Assembly: GCA_022495005.1 (NCBI GenBank)
Contig: JAGYXB010000825.1
Span: forward strand, 3,596,001 to 3,660,000
Reading direction: 5' to 3'
Length of the DNA: 64,000 bases
Source: Rhyacophila brunnea
Lineage: Eukaryota; Arthropoda; Insecta; Trichoptera; Rhyacophilidae
Each line of letters opens with the position of its first letter. Position 1 is the stretch's first letter. The notes beneath the pieces were generated by a model. The model saw only the letters and a program-made list of their open reading frames with translations, was not told the origin of the DNA and made no database searches. The position numbers and the translations under genes are program-made. Positions 11,542 to 22,204 of this stretch are shown here, in pieces.

Positions 11542-11800
11542 TATAATTCCTTACTTCGAAGCAGGCTTGAGTTGAGAGTGAGTCTAGTTTCTGGGTCTTG
11601 CATCAGTTGGAGTACGGCCTTGTCTTAAAGACGTTACAATTTTGGATACTATTTGTGGTTCTATCGGACTAACTTCTTCTTAGGTATTCTTATATACTGT
11701 AGTTTTAAGCTTAGAAGAAATCTATATTTAGCTACATATTTTTTTTCAGACTTATACGCGGTGTAAAAGTCAACTCTTCCATTCTTGGTAATTTGATGAA
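11542..11800 (+). pseudogene. Jockey/CR1-like reverse transcriptase fragment
   Basis: About 250 bp parallel the clearer copy at 22205-22640. There is a region equivalent to LVRSKLESGSIVW (here around 11550-11610), a deletion, and then the segment encoding TYCSLK-RR-LYLATYF-RLIRGV. No frame stays open throughout. It corresponds to the C-terminal, post-catalytic part of a non-LTR reverse transcriptase. Related fragments lie at 22641-22815 and 57680-57910. It is non-functional; the clade is inferred from the LE-GSIVW and YLATYFSRLIRG words. Confidence 0.55.
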
Positions 11801-12006
11801 CTATTTCTTTTATTCAACGAATAAGACACAAGATTTGAGAGTATTTCATTATTCTATATATTGAACATACATAATTTGAAAACATCTCATGCATAATATA
11901 AACACTAGAAAAAATATTGTAGAAAAAATACGACACCCGAAGAGACTTGAACCTGTATCCGCTGGATTCGCGCCAGTGTGCTTTTTCAATTAAGCTACGG
12001 GCATCG
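11800..12006 (-). mobile_element. tRNA-headed SINE-like element (family S2)
   Basis: On the minus strand, 12006-11935 folds partly like a tRNA: acceptor halves GATGCCC and GGGTGTC, D-arm GCTT/AAGC and the B-box-like GGTTCAAGTCT. The anticodon loop lacks the usual T33 and the T stem is poor, so it is not a working tRNA. The body continues to a TTATTCGTTGAATAAAAG tail at about 11830, which recurs at 20455-20510. Part of the body recurs at 41275-41320. Confidence 0.5.
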
Positions 12007-13095
12007 GATATAGCTTGGGATATTGATTTATTCTAATTACGTGAGTGTAAATTTAGATGAATGTGGTTTTATAAAATTTTAAAATAGTGTCTACTTAGTT
12101 CACTCGGTGTACTTTCATATAGTTTTTTTTACTCATAATTAGAATTTTAAATACCCAGTGTCCTATGATAAATTTTCTTTCAGATTGTTTTCAAAAAAAA
12201 TCGCATGTGGAACGGAAAAACTATGTAACTTAATTACAAAATATTTTTTGAATCCACTTTTATGTTATATTAAAATCAAAATTTAAAATTTCCACTATAC
12301 TTACCAATTTTATTTTTCATAAAAAAACAGCAATAATTCTCACACCGCACTACATTTTTTCTCATCTGGAGTAGTCCCGGGCAGCTAGTATAATTATTAT
12401 TATTACGTTCATTATAATATTATTTAAAATAAAATAATAAATTTGATTATAAACATCCAGCGATTTGTGAATGATAAATTATTTTTATTCGGTTTCTTTT
12501 AGACCATACATTTAAGAATTTCATCTAATAAAATTACGTATGCAATGGGAAGCCTAAGTACTTAAATAAAAATATTGTTTCTTTATTTTTTATAATATCA
12601 TGTTGTAAACGCTTAGAGTTTGTAATCTGACAAGTTCACCAAAATGTAAAATAAATTTTAATTTAAGTTTGAAATTAAAGTTTTACAATAACAAAATATT
12701 TTTGCGATAAGCATATTATTATTAGGCATAATAATATAGAAATGTCACATAACCGTGAAATCGTTCTAGCTTTTGCCACTGCAGAATTGTGGGTGCCTTA
12801 CTAGAGAAATGACATTCTTTCTTCCAACATCTCTCGAAATACAGTCCGGCCAGGTATTTCATTATTAATATTTGTTTTACGTCTTGTACGCTGCATTCTT
12901 ACTCATTTTTATGGCTAAGTAGACATACATAATATATATCGAAAGCGTTACCATCACGTGGGAAGAATAATATATTTTCTTTATCCAAAAGTTACGAAGT
13001 AAGAAATGAGTTAGGTAATGAAAATTGCATCATTCTTATTAGAAAAAAAAACCAAAAAAAACTGTTGACTGAGGGTACGTACTGAATTTAAATTA
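12007..13095. other. AT-rich DNA with no feature recognised
   Basis: No coding resemblance and no clear repeat boundaries. Confidence 0.5.
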
Positions 13096-13110
13096 TTGTA
13101 ATTGATAAAA

Positions 13111-14094
13111 TATACAGAGTGTCGCGTGAGAGCTGCCGGAACATCCTCTGACCTCTTTGAAATCACGTCAGGAGTCAAGCAAGGATGTGTACTTGCGCCC
13201 TTTCTTTTTATCATCATGATGGATTTCATAATGCGTAAGACGGTTTACCTCGACAGTGGGATACGCCTATATCATGATGACACATCCGATCTATGCAGAT
13301 GACGCAGTCGTGTTTGACTCGACGATCGAAAGGTTGGAGTTAACTGTGAACAGGCTCGCCGCGAGCTCGAAACGTGTGGATCTTCATCTGAATGCGGCTA
13401 AGACCAAATCCATGTGCAGTGCTGCATCCATCGACGCCGACACTCCTCTTCGGGTTTCCGGTCTGCCAGTCGAGCTGGTGTCCAGGTTCAAATACTTGGG
13501 TGCCACGGTTGCCGATGATGGTGGTATTTCTAGTGAGCTTGGATTCCGCATGGGTATGGCGGGCTCTGCATTCAACCAACTTGGAGTCGCATGGAGATCA
13601 AAGCTGTTTTCTGTGAGGACCAAATGTCGTTTGTTTAACGCGTGCGTGCTACCTGTGCTCCTGTATGGCTGTGAGACATGGCATCTTACTAAGCTTCAAG
13701 AGTATCGGCTTTTGAGCTTTGAGAATCGATGTCTCCGCCGAATCTCAGGGGTACATTGGTACGACCGCGTTACAAACACCCGAGTTCGCGAGCAGACACA
13801 ACAGCCTTCGGTGATTGAAGTTATCACGAAGAAACGCTTTACGTGGTTGGGACACGTATACCGGATGCCGCCAAAGAGTGCGGAACTTCGTACCCTTGTG
13901 GCACAGCCTCAGGGGTTCCTTCGCCATGGCCGGCCCTCCCTCACCCTGCAGCGGTGCTACAAGAGCGACCTACGTGCTGCATGTCTGACATGGCGGAAAG
14001 TGCAGGAGTTGGCGATGGACCGAGGGAAGTGGCGCCAACTTGTGCTTGCCCTATGCCCCAATATTAGGACGTGACAAGGTAGAAGAAGAAGAAG
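13111..14094 (+). pseudogene. RTE-type non-LTR retrotransposon, 5'-truncated copy
   Basis: This is the 3' third of an RTE-like element. The first frame carries the reverse transcriptase motif SGVKQGCVLAP (about 13168-13200). After a frameshift near 13290 the second frame carries the catalytic YADD box (YADDAVVF, about 13295-13318), then FKYLGATV, LYGCETW (about 13660-13680) and a C-terminal segment ending ALCPN. A (GAA)n tail follows at 14080-14094. The 11-bp AATTGATAAAA flanks the copy at 13100-13110 and 14095-14105, showing target-primed insertion with 5' truncation. The endonuclease and fingers are missing and the frame is broken, so it is dead. A close relative of the last third lies at 40141-40441. 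Confidence 0.88.
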
Positions 14095-14105
14095 AATTGA
14101 TAAAA

Positions 14106-15040
14106 GTCTTATATTTTGTCCAGAGTAATATCATCCTCTTATTTTTAGTTATTTGAATAATTTGACTATTCGGTGCTTCTAAGCCCGGTTTCCACTACAA
14201 ACTCATCTCGACTACAATACGCCGAAGTAGGTGTGACATTTTTTTGTAAAAAAAACATCAGCTTGTCGCGTGTAACAAATTTCACTCAACATAATATGAC
14301 CATGAGTATTTTAGTGTATTAAATTCAAAATTATAGTTTTGACATATCAAGGTTTGAAGTTACAAATCAATTCCGTACTGTAAAATTGCGAAGAACTTCG
14401 TATGAGCTTAATACTTTAGTTTATCAAGTCAAAATAATACACTAATGCACTAAAAATATACATCACATTGATGCATTACCATAGTATATCTTGATAATAT
14501 AGTAAAGCAGTGAACTCCTTAAAATATTTTGATAATTCTTTAGTGACAGCCATTTATTTACTGTACTGCCACCATGTAAATCTAAATCCAATCGCACAAT
14601 GAAAATCGTCTCGACTGGGATATGATATAACCATAAATCAAAATTAGACGCAATCTTTCTTCCGTGCGCATAGGCGATACCATGCCGGGACAGTAACGTC
14701 AAGCGGATAGCCAAAATGAATAACTAAGTACAACATGTATTATACCTGCGCCATATGCCAGGTGAAATTGTGTGCTTGCGACATCAGCTGTTTTTTTAAC
14801 TAAAATGTCGCATTCGACCTGTGTGCGGAGATATATTAAATTATATCATTACATATTCGACGTATTGCAGTCAAACTAGGTTAGGTATGTGACCCGGCTA
14901 ATGAAATTTTAGTAGCAAGTAAAAATAACTACACAATGGCCTCAATGCTCCATTAGGGTTTATGATAATTATATGCTCCGACTTGTATCTTCCAAATTGT
15001 ATCGAATTTGCGCATGCGTACTAAACATCTTCAACTGCTT
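14106..15040. other. AT-rich DNA with no feature recognised
   Basis: Short random open frames only. No family resemblance. Confidence 0.5.
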
Positions 15041-15057
15041 CCTACTAAAGATGAGTA

Positions 15058-15250
15058 GTTGGAAATACTGTCACCAGTTTGTGTACTCAAGTCTCGGCAT
15101 GAAACTACCCATACTCAGTACGTGTGGATCAATAAACTTGTTCCAAGAAACTTGTTAGAATGCATACGATGAGATCATCGCGACTCACTAGTTGGTATTG
15201 GTAGACTTTCAATACTATTGACATTAAATGCGCGCGAGCGAGATAGCATA
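15058..15250 (+). repeat. Dispersed repeat R4, copy 2
   Basis: Near-identical to 9560-9745, with a short internal insertion around AAACTTGTTCCAAGAAACTT. The shared right end contains GCGCGCGAGCGAGATAGC. Confidence 0.75.
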
Positions 15251-15411
15251 ATACACGTATGTCGAGCCGTGATACACTCAACTGTCATTCACGGCATTGC
15301 TTTCTCTTTCTACCCAGTTGTAAATTTGGTATGGTGAAGGACAGAAATGGTGACAAGTTCCAATATCCCAAATACTAGTAAGTATTTTGGAACAAGTTTC
15401 GATACTAAGTA

Positions 15412-16149
15412 CAGTACACTCTCAATAATCCGCCACCCCAAAAACTAGACAAGTGTCCAATTAGTGAAAACGGTGGATTATAGTGCATACATACAAAATA
15501 ATATGGTAAAAATGAAAACAGGTACATATTTCGTACAAATAATTTTTATTGAGAAATTTGTACTGGCAACTATGTAATGGTTTTCTTTATAATCAAAATC
15601 AAGTACTTGTAAATACTTATTTATTAAATTATACATATTAAATAAGCTAAGTTTATTCCTAGATGTATTAAACCATGGGTGGCCAACCAATATCGTACAT
15701 TTTAGCAATGTCAGTAAATGAAGCACCGCTATCTATCTTTCGTAAAATTTTCAATTTTTGTTTTAAAGTTAATTTGTCATGTTTACGCTTTCCAGAAGAC
15801 TCCATTTTATTAACTTATTCAAATAAAGAACGTAGCAGAATAAACGAATAGAAACACATGCGTCAGTTGCTAGAATACACAGCGGACTAACCTATGGGAC
15901 TAACTGAAAGAGAACGATAATAATATTATTGACTCGGGTTAAATTTAATGGTCAACAGAACTGGGCTGGAAGGAGGACAGCTCATAAGAGTCGCAAGTCA
16001 TAATATTGGCAAGCGGCGGACTACTGAATTTTACATACGTATACCGGCGGATCATAGAGCTTGATTTTGTGCTTTCAACCAGTAAAAATAACGACGGATT
16101 ATAGTAGTTGTCGGACAACTGCGAGCGGCGGATTACTGAGACTATACTG
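15412..16149 (-). mobile_element. Tigger/pogo-type transposon, internal-deletion derivative
   Basis: Tips CAGTACACTCTCAATAATCCGCC and the inverse (GCGGATTACTGAGACTATACTG) have the CAGT...C-ATAATCCG form of Tigger/pogo elements. The target TA is duplicated (15410-15411 and 16150-16151). Length is 738 bp. The minus strand keeps the N-terminal DNA-binding domain of the transposase; the catalytic core is deleted. Confidence 0.88.
15668..15805 (-). pseudogene. Tigger transposase N-terminal HTH remnant (45 codons)
   Basis: Starting at the ATG at 15805-15803, the frame encodes MESSGKRKHDKLTLKQKLKI followed by LRKIDSGASFTDIAKMYDIG, then stops at 15668-15670. This is the first helix-turn-helix of the pogo/CENP-B/Tigger family: K-R-K-x-x-x-L-T-L-K-Q-K-L-x-I-L, then G-x-S-x-x-x-I-A-x-x-Y-x-I-G. 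In intact transposases the IG is followed by K-S/A-T-V and a second helix-turn-helix and DDE domain. Here it runs into WPPMV and a stop, so it is truncated by deletion. If translated it could only bind DNA. It lies inside the TA-flanked element with matching tips, which supports the assignment. Confidence 0.82.
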
Positions 16150-16369
16150 TATTTTTTTTATACTGGTAGTAATACTTAGTCTTCAAAATCGACCAGTTTT
16201 CCCACCTCTAGTTTCTATCAGTTTTAGCTTTGCATTCAGGAACAAATATTATTCGCGTAATCCCGGTCAAATCATAGAGTCTAAATCACGTATTTTGCGG
16301 CCAGGTTACACCACACAGCTACTTGGCCGGGATACATTACTCCCAATGCTTCCACTGGACCAAATGGCC

Positions 16370-16620
16370 ACGTGACGTGTCGGAAAACTCATTCTCCGCA
16401 GCCTGTTGTTGTCTACCTGATGCGAAAGTCGGGTCACGTAATGCATGCCTGGAGGGAGAATAAAAGCGCTGTGATTTTCCGCATTTTAGTGCATTTCCGA
16501 GCGACTTTTCTTGTAAGTACCGCTCGGGCGTGTGGGAAAACGCGTGTCATTGTCAAACTTTCAGCCCCCGGCAGATTGATAGTGGAGTGACGGGTCGAGA
16601 TCTATGCGGATAGTAGCGCC
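16370..16620. other. CpG-richer unique patch with TATA-like AATAAAAG
   Basis: Unlike its AT-rich neighbours this patch is CG-dense. It contains GAATAAAAGCGC (about 16458), a downstream CTTGTAAGT donor-like word and CACGTGACGTGT just upstream (about 16370). It could be a promoter or first exon, but nothing downstream supports a gene. Confidence 0.2.
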
Positions 16621-16725
16621 GTAATAAAATTATATGACGGACGAATTCCGAAATAAAGTGGGTGAGTAGTTGTTTTTTTTTCTCTCTCCACTCGATTTCA
16701 ACGGAATCAATTATAAGGTAAATAT

Positions 16726-17386
16726 TAGGGATTGGAATACCGAATGAAAATGTCAATACCGGTTTTCTTATTGAATACCGATATTAATACCAATATTTCT
16801 TAAAATCAGAGATACCTAGGTGCGTATCAATAAATATAGCTATTAAAATCTTTTTAAAATATTATTTTATAGAAAAAACCTACATACCTACATTAATTAT
16901 TATGTTAACATTTTAAAAATATGTACTGATCATAATTGTAGAACTAGTAATTTTTCACAAATAATTTGAATGTATTGATAATTTTAACTAAAGCCCTCAA
17001 AAGTTCATCAGGTGCAAATAAGTGGGGATGCAGGAAAAGCTTCTTAAATTCAACGCTTGTAAAGTCATCAATAATAATAGAATAATTAAACACTTTTGTC
17101 ACGGATGTTTTCTATTTCGAAATAATATTATGATAATTCATCGCGACAATTACTTATGTAAATATATAATATGATGAAATATGTTTTATTATTTTTTTAC
17201 CTCTGTTGGATTCACTTAATATATTTGCATTTTAGCAGCACATAACTTATAATTCATTTTCAAAAACGTAAACGAGTGTGCTTTCTTAATACCGAAAATT
17301 CCGGTATTTTGGATTTTTAAAACCGGTATTTCGGTATTGATATATACTGGAATTCCGGTTTTAAAATACCGGTATTGCGATCCCTA
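16726..17386. mobile_element. MITE with TAGGGATYG tips and TACCGGTATT subterminal repeats (family H2)
   Basis: Tips TAGGGATTGGAATACCG and the inverse of TAGGGATCGCAATACCGG are flanked by a perfect 8-bp duplication GTAAATAT (16718-16725 and 17387-17394). Multiple ACCGGTATT words cluster near both ends. The length of duplication points to hAT. The 661-bp interior is non-coding. A half copy sits at 49523-49620. Confidence 0.88.
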
Positions 17387-17689
17387 GTAAATATGCCGCA
17401 GATGACCGCATGAGATTTTGTAACTTTCTTTTTAGACCAAACCAAACCAAACCTAAACCACCCCAACATAATATAACCTAATATAATCTTAGTTTGTGAT
17501 AATGATGAATCTAAATGTATGAAAATTTCAAATTTTAATTTAACAATTATTGGATAGAAAAGTATCTGCGCCGACAGAAAAAGGTATTTAATATAATTGT
17601 CTACATGGAATAAACAGTTTTCTTAAAAAAAATCATAAAAGCTCATGCAGGGATCTGCGGCACAATTACCAATTATAATTTAAAACTTA

Positions 17690-18785
17690 ATAGCGACTGT
17701 TGTACACGTGCATGGATTTACTTGCACCAATAGTGTGTATTTTAAACTATCGCGATAATAAATTTTTACACGTAAATGTGCTGACTGTCTCACTAATTTC
17801 ATTATTCAAGAGTAAGCGAGACGCGATGTTGTCATTTTATTGTTGTACTATTTGACTCAAAGACAAAAGTGATGAGGAACTGTTTTTCGGACCCTGCGAT
17901 TATCTGTATTTCTGGCACCCAACTCGAGCAAGTCAACAGCTACGTCTATCTCGGACAGCAGGTGTCCATAGACGGAAGCATGCACGATGAAATTGCTCGA
18001 AGAACAAAGCTGGGATGGAGTGCTTTCGGACGTCTGAATATTATCTTCAAGAGTGACCTACCATTATGTCTTAAGCGTAGGGTGTTCAACCAATGTGTGC
18101 TACCCGTGCTCACGTATGGCTGCGAGACGTGGACCCTCAACACGAGAGATGTCCAAAGGCTAAGAGTCACACAGCGAGGCATGGAGAGGTGCATGTTGGG
18201 CATCACGCGAAAGGACCGTAAGAGGAACGAATGGGTTAGAAAGCAGACAAGAGTACGCGATGTAATAGACGTTGCCAAACAGCTGAAATGGAGATGGGCG
18301 GGGCACATTGCTCGCCGAAAGGACGGCCGCTGGACAAATGCTGTCATCCAGTGGTACCCAAGGGGTACGAAACGGCCACAGGGTCGCCCTAAAAGCCACT
18401 GGATTGACGAACTGGTAAAGTTCGGCGGAAATACGTGGCAGCGAACGACACAGGACCGAGAGAGTTGGAGAAAGCTTGGGGAAGCCTTCATCCAGCAGTG
18501 GATTGACCCCGGCTGATGATGATGATGACTATTTGACAGTCGTGAAAATCGGTTAACCTCAAAATGTTCCCGGCAGGTTTGCCACTATCGTTCTAATGCA
18601 CAGGCGCAGATATCGAACAAATCTGTTGCGTGAAAATTCAGAAGCTTCCGAATTTTTTGAATCATGCATGTAATCTTGCGACTTTCAGGATAATAATAAA
18701 GTATATGTTTACACATGCATTTTCATGTTATGGCCGCGATAATACGTACTGTCAGCAGTAAATCCATGCACGTGTATATGGGGTA
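17690..18785. mobile_element. MITE family C1 copy split by an RTE insertion
   Basis: Left end GTACACGTGCATGGATTTAC and right end GTAAATCCATGCACGTGTA are inverse tips. The two halves (17690-17856 and 18528-18785) together match 400-806 in reverse. The interruption is the RTE copy at 17857-18527. Confidence 0.82.
17857..18527 (+). pseudogene. RTE-type retrotransposon 3' end, open frame of 222 codons
   Basis: A 5'-truncated copy that begins within the reverse transcriptase, just after the catalytic box, at SKTKVM. It stays open to the natural stop before the tail. Visible landmarks in order are LEQVNSYVYLGQQV (about 17915-17960), the VLPVLTYGCETW box (about 18095-18135), the RWAGHIARRKDGRW segment (about 18295-18330), RPQGRPKSHWIDEL (about 18375-18415) and a final WIDPG. 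The tail is TGATGATGATGATG, a trinucleotide tail usual for RTE. The 10-bp ACTATTTGAC flanks it (17847-17856, 18528-18537). The reverse transcriptase and endonuclease are missing, so it cannot retrotranspose, but the uninterrupted frame suggests a fairly recent insertion. Relatives lie at 52583-53195 and 57535-57665. Confidence 0.88.
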
Positions 18786-19191
18786 TAATAATTACAATGC
18801 CTTTTTATATACCTACTATCAGGCGCATGCTAATGGCAAAGAATAAGAATATCTTCGTTTTAAAATATGTTTCCCTGTTTTTTGGTCACACGCCAGAAGG
18901 AAGAAACTCATTGTCATTTCATTTCGTCCACTCATGTTAGTGTTTTACTTATTCTCTTAAAGTAAAGACTTTTCATACTAATAACCATAAAGTAAAAATT
19001 TGAGTTGTTTCATCTTCAGGGAAATTATTTCCAGTTTTATTTCTTTATTATATTATCTTATTTTTATTTTATATTGACCTAAAAGAAAGGTCACCTACAC
19101 ATTATTCTGACCTAGCAAATGACGGTATAGATCTTCATTCAATATTTCCATATAAATTCTAATGGATTTAAGTTTTCTACTATTCCATTTG

Positions 19192-19243
19192 AGTCGTTAT
19201 TTACGACCCGGGTTTCGCCTTTCGGCATCTTCAGGCACTATTT
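19192..19243 (-). ncRNA. Candidate hammerhead ribozyme, Penelope-like type
   Basis: On the minus strand the order is CTGAAGA (fits the conserved CUGANGA), a small stem GCC-GAAA-GGC, GAAA, a palindromic CCCGGG stem III and then GTC with potential cleavage after C. Short palindromic stem III is known for the dimer-acting hammerheads of Penelope-like retroelements. An extra T between CTGAAGA and stem II and a short stem I weaken the fit. No Penelope reverse transcriptase is visible nearby, so it would be a terminal fragment. Confidence 0.5.
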
Positions 19244-19365
19244 GTACACTCACCAAAAGATAAATACACACTGACTACGAATACAGTCAATTATTCTAAC
19301 TTATATAATAAATTAATACAATTCAAGTCAACGATCATAATAAAAATATAACATATAATATTATA

Positions 19366-19388
19366 AATCCATGCACGTGTAAACGGCA
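19366..19388. repeat. Solo terminus of MITE family C1
   Basis: AAATCCATGCACGTGTAAAC is the tip of family C1 without a partner end. It shares the GTTTACACG outer extension with the 400-806 copy. Confidence 0.6.
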
Positions 19389-19654
19389 TATTAAGGAGTG
19401 AAGTGCTATTAGAATTAATAATGTTATTAATCACTAACACTTATTATTTTTTTAGATTTCTCACCATTCAAAAATATTGATTGTTTTTCTGCTTGGTATA
19501 GATATTTGAACATTTTTACGGTTTTTTTGACAAGTGGTTAGGTATACAGCGGCAGGGGAGTACGATTTTAAACTAAAAAGTCGATTTTTATTTGATTTGT
19601 TCATTTTTTTGCAAATTGAGCGAAATCTCATCGATGTGACAAAATCAAAGTGAA

Positions 19655-20140
19655 ATTATAATAATTACAAGATAAAAAGAACTTTTTATATACCACTTTT
19701 TAAAATTTTCTGTTGAATCATATAAACTTGACAATTCTATGTATTAATAAAAACTTTTTATTGTACTTGATAGAAATACTGAATAAATATTATTAGAATA
19801 CAGAAATATCATTTTGATATTTCATATTGATTTCCATAGTAACGCACGTATATATAATAATTTAGTTGCTAGGACCCACTTAGCAACCAATAATAGTGAG
19901 TAGTAAATATTACTTTTAACGATTTTTTTCCGAAACATACAAAACAGAATTAACTGAAAATGAATTCAATTCTGCTTAAAGATGGCATATGAAAATATCA
20001 TAGAATAAAAATTTCCAAATGTCTAGCTAGTCGGAAAGTTAGTTAAAAATCTTAAACAAACAAGAAAAAATGTGTACCTACTGCACAAGGAAAAATCTAT
20101 ACCGGACAAACAAGAATATGAGCTAATAAAAACGTGGCAA
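19655..20140 (+). repeat. Dispersed repeat R1, copy 1
   Basis: Starts TAATTACAAGATAAAAAGAAC and passes GTTGAATCATATAAACTTGA, CCATAGTAACGCACGTATAT and AATGAATTCAATTCT. Copies lie at 31745, 33570 (-) and 46010 (-). No coding, no poly(A) and no clear duplication; class unknown. Confidence 0.75.
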
Positions 20141-20284
20141 AATAATCAACACGATAACGTTAAAATTTTCTAGTTCTTAAAAATCCATTGACGTTATAAT
20201 TAGAGTGATATAGGAAAAAAACAAAATAATATAAAAAATACATTTTCTGAGAGAATATATTATTATAACCAATAGAAAAAATCT

Positions 20285-20375
20285 TTTTTTGAAAAAAGTA
20301 AGCCACCCCGGCGGGGAATCGAACCCTGCATCTCCCGGGCTTACGCCCCATCCGTGCATTACCACTATGCTACGC
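20285..20375 (-). repeat. tRNA-derived sequence with B box, not a functional tRNA
   Basis: The minus strand reads GTAGCATAGTGGTAATGC (A-box-like) and GGTTCGATTCC (B box). The D and T stems form, but the anticodon arm is replaced by a GGGC-GTAA-GCCC hairpin. Likely the head of a SINE, or a tRNA pseudogene. Confidence 0.55.
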
Positions 20376-20454
20376 AGTGACTTACTAATTGCGACAAATT
20401 TTAACTATTGGTCAATTTTAATACCCTTATATTTTCAATAATTAGAATGATACA

Positions 20455-20510
20455 TTCTTAAATCTTGTGAATTATTCGTTGAATAAAAGAAATAGTTAAT
20501 TACAAAATAG
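20455..20510 (+). repeat. 3' tail fragment of SINE-like family S2
   Basis: AATCTTGTGAATTATTCGTT followed by GAATAAAAGAAATAGTT matches the tail of the 11800-12006 element in the opposite orientation. Confidence 0.5.
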
Positions 20511-21598
20511 TATCTTAAAATTTTCGAACACACTATTCTATATTCATATTCCATTATATCCAGTAGATAGAATAGTTTCCGGAAGTTGTTCGAGTATTCA
20601 AAATACTGAGATTTCAGAGAGATTATTACAGATTTCCATTTTTGAATAATGATAAATCATTAAAATCGTCTTACATAGTGAATGATATACCTACAATGAC
20701 TCGGTTTTAAGCATGGCTTTAAATTGTCTATGATTTTACTATTGAATATGGGGTTATGGTTTGACCAGAGCTCATAAATATTAATCCGTTTGGTATTCAT
20801 ACACAAATATGACCACAATTCTATTTCACGTTAAAACCGTATTTCTAAACATAGCTTATCAGAACTTTGAACATGGGTTACAGATAATGTTTCAACAATG
20901 AAGCGTGGTTACACATTAAGCATTATTATTCATAATCTTGCGAATGCTTCCAAATACCACGATATAATAATCTGGCTGGCAGGGATTTATTTGAGGAAAT
21001 GCTCATTTATACGTCATTATCAAATGCTTTTAATATAATATAATATTAAAATTAATTATTTATTGTACAAAAGAGTTAAACGGCTTGTGGAGATGGCTGA
21101 TCGATTCTTCTTTTTCTGTCGTTTCCATACAAGAGATACGCCTAGATTCTTTCTAGCCACGCTTTAGTCACTGTGATGATGGCGTTATTAACTTTAAACA
21201 TATCATCGTTGGAGAAACTGGATTTACAGTCAGCAGACAAACGACAACGTCATATTCCGTAGTTTCTTCGGTACCACATTTGAACAGTATCTGAATTTTC
21301 TAAATTCGCCTGTGGATTTTTTTTTTAACAAGAAACACTTAAAAAGGGTCTCAATTTTGATCTCAAATGAATTCTGCTAGCAGAAAATTTGGGCTGGGAT
21401 AGTTAAAATACTTAATATTTCTTGAAAAATTTTTTTTTTGAATTCTTGAATTCTCGAATCTAATTAAGAAAAATGATAAAAAGTCGAAAACCCCAAACTT
21501 TAGTATAACGGCTTGTTTATACGGGCTATCGAACACTAATGCTTATTACTAATTCGATATATTTACACGTGCCGTGGTGGTATTAATGCGAGTGGTGA
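20511..21598. other. AT-rich DNA with no feature recognised
   Basis: No coding resemblance or clear repeat ends. Confidence 0.45.
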
Positions 21599-21606
21599 GA
21601 ACTAAT

Positions 21607-22028
21607 CATGGCCTTCACAAGGGGAGGGCTGACAGGGCTCTAGCCTGGGGGTCCGGGCTCAGGTGGGGCCCGGCAAGGCCAGTCGACCAGATAAGTGAAA
21701 TAAACACAGAGCACAAATTTGCTTTAATAGTAAAATAAAGTCGCCTGCGGCGCAATTTTCCTTCAATAATGTTATTACTTAAAATTATATGGTTATACGA
21801 TAAATTTTTTTAATTGTGTATCGACACTCGACAACTCCTTAATTCAAATCAATGTATTAAAATATACTTACAACAAAAAAACACTAAATATACACATTAA
21901 TTTTACCGCGTACACCATTTATAAAACGCTACTGTAGAGCATCACATTGCCTTTATCCTTAGAGATGGGGAGGGGGGGGGCGCCAAATATCCTAGCATGG
22001 GGGCCCGGTTCAGGATGTGGGGGCCATG
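21607..22028. mobile_element. hAT MITE family H1, complete copy
   Basis: Tips CATGGCC and GGCCATG lie within GC-rich ends. A perfect 8-bp duplication GAACTAAT flanks it (21599-21606, 22029-22036). Internal landmarks are GGGCTCTAGCCTGGGG, AAGTCGCCTGCGGCGC and GCATGGGGGCCCGGTTCAGG. Length 422 bp, non-coding. Confidence 0.9.
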
Positions 22029-22064
22029 GAACTAATCATTAGCACTAAGTCCATGTACACAAAC

Positions 22065-22135
22065 CTTAAGGCATTTGGTAGGCATCTGATTCGACTAGCC
22101 CATAATAGGGAGGTATACTGCAAATTGGTCGCCAA
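22065..22135 (+). repeat. Short dispersed fragment shared with 8375-8470
   Basis: ATCTGATTCGACTAGCCCAT and GGAGGTATACTGCA match the 8.4-kb segment with several differences. It lies just upstream of the Jockey-like fragment and may be part of the same element. Confidence 0.4.
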
Positions 22136-22204
22136 CCTTCGATAGAACACGACATAAAAAGAAAAACAAGACGTGACGCTACCATAAACTGAGGTAATGT
22201 CATT

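Larger units (their letters stand above)
15363..16212 (+). repeat. Dispersed repeat R5, split by Tigger insertion
   Basis: The halves 15363-15411 and 16150-16212 together match the continuous copy at 10300-10405. The break falls at a TA dinucleotide. Confidence 0.75.

Noticed and set aside
11935..12006. Functional tRNA gene on the minus strand
   Set aside because: Acceptor and D stems form, but the anticodon loop lacks T33 and the T stem mispairs.
13340..13623. Several antisense open frames over the RTE copy
   Set aside because: They are shadows of the reverse-transcriptase frame on the other strand and have no independent motifs.
16458..16510. Promoter with TATA box and downstream splice donor
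   Set aside because: AATAAAAG and GTAAGT are weak by themselves and no downstream exon could be connected, so it is kept only as a low-confidence compositional feature.
17946..18491. A 181-codon minus-strand open frame
   Set aside because: It lies wholly opposite the RTE C-terminal frame. Its length reflects the composition of the sense frame.
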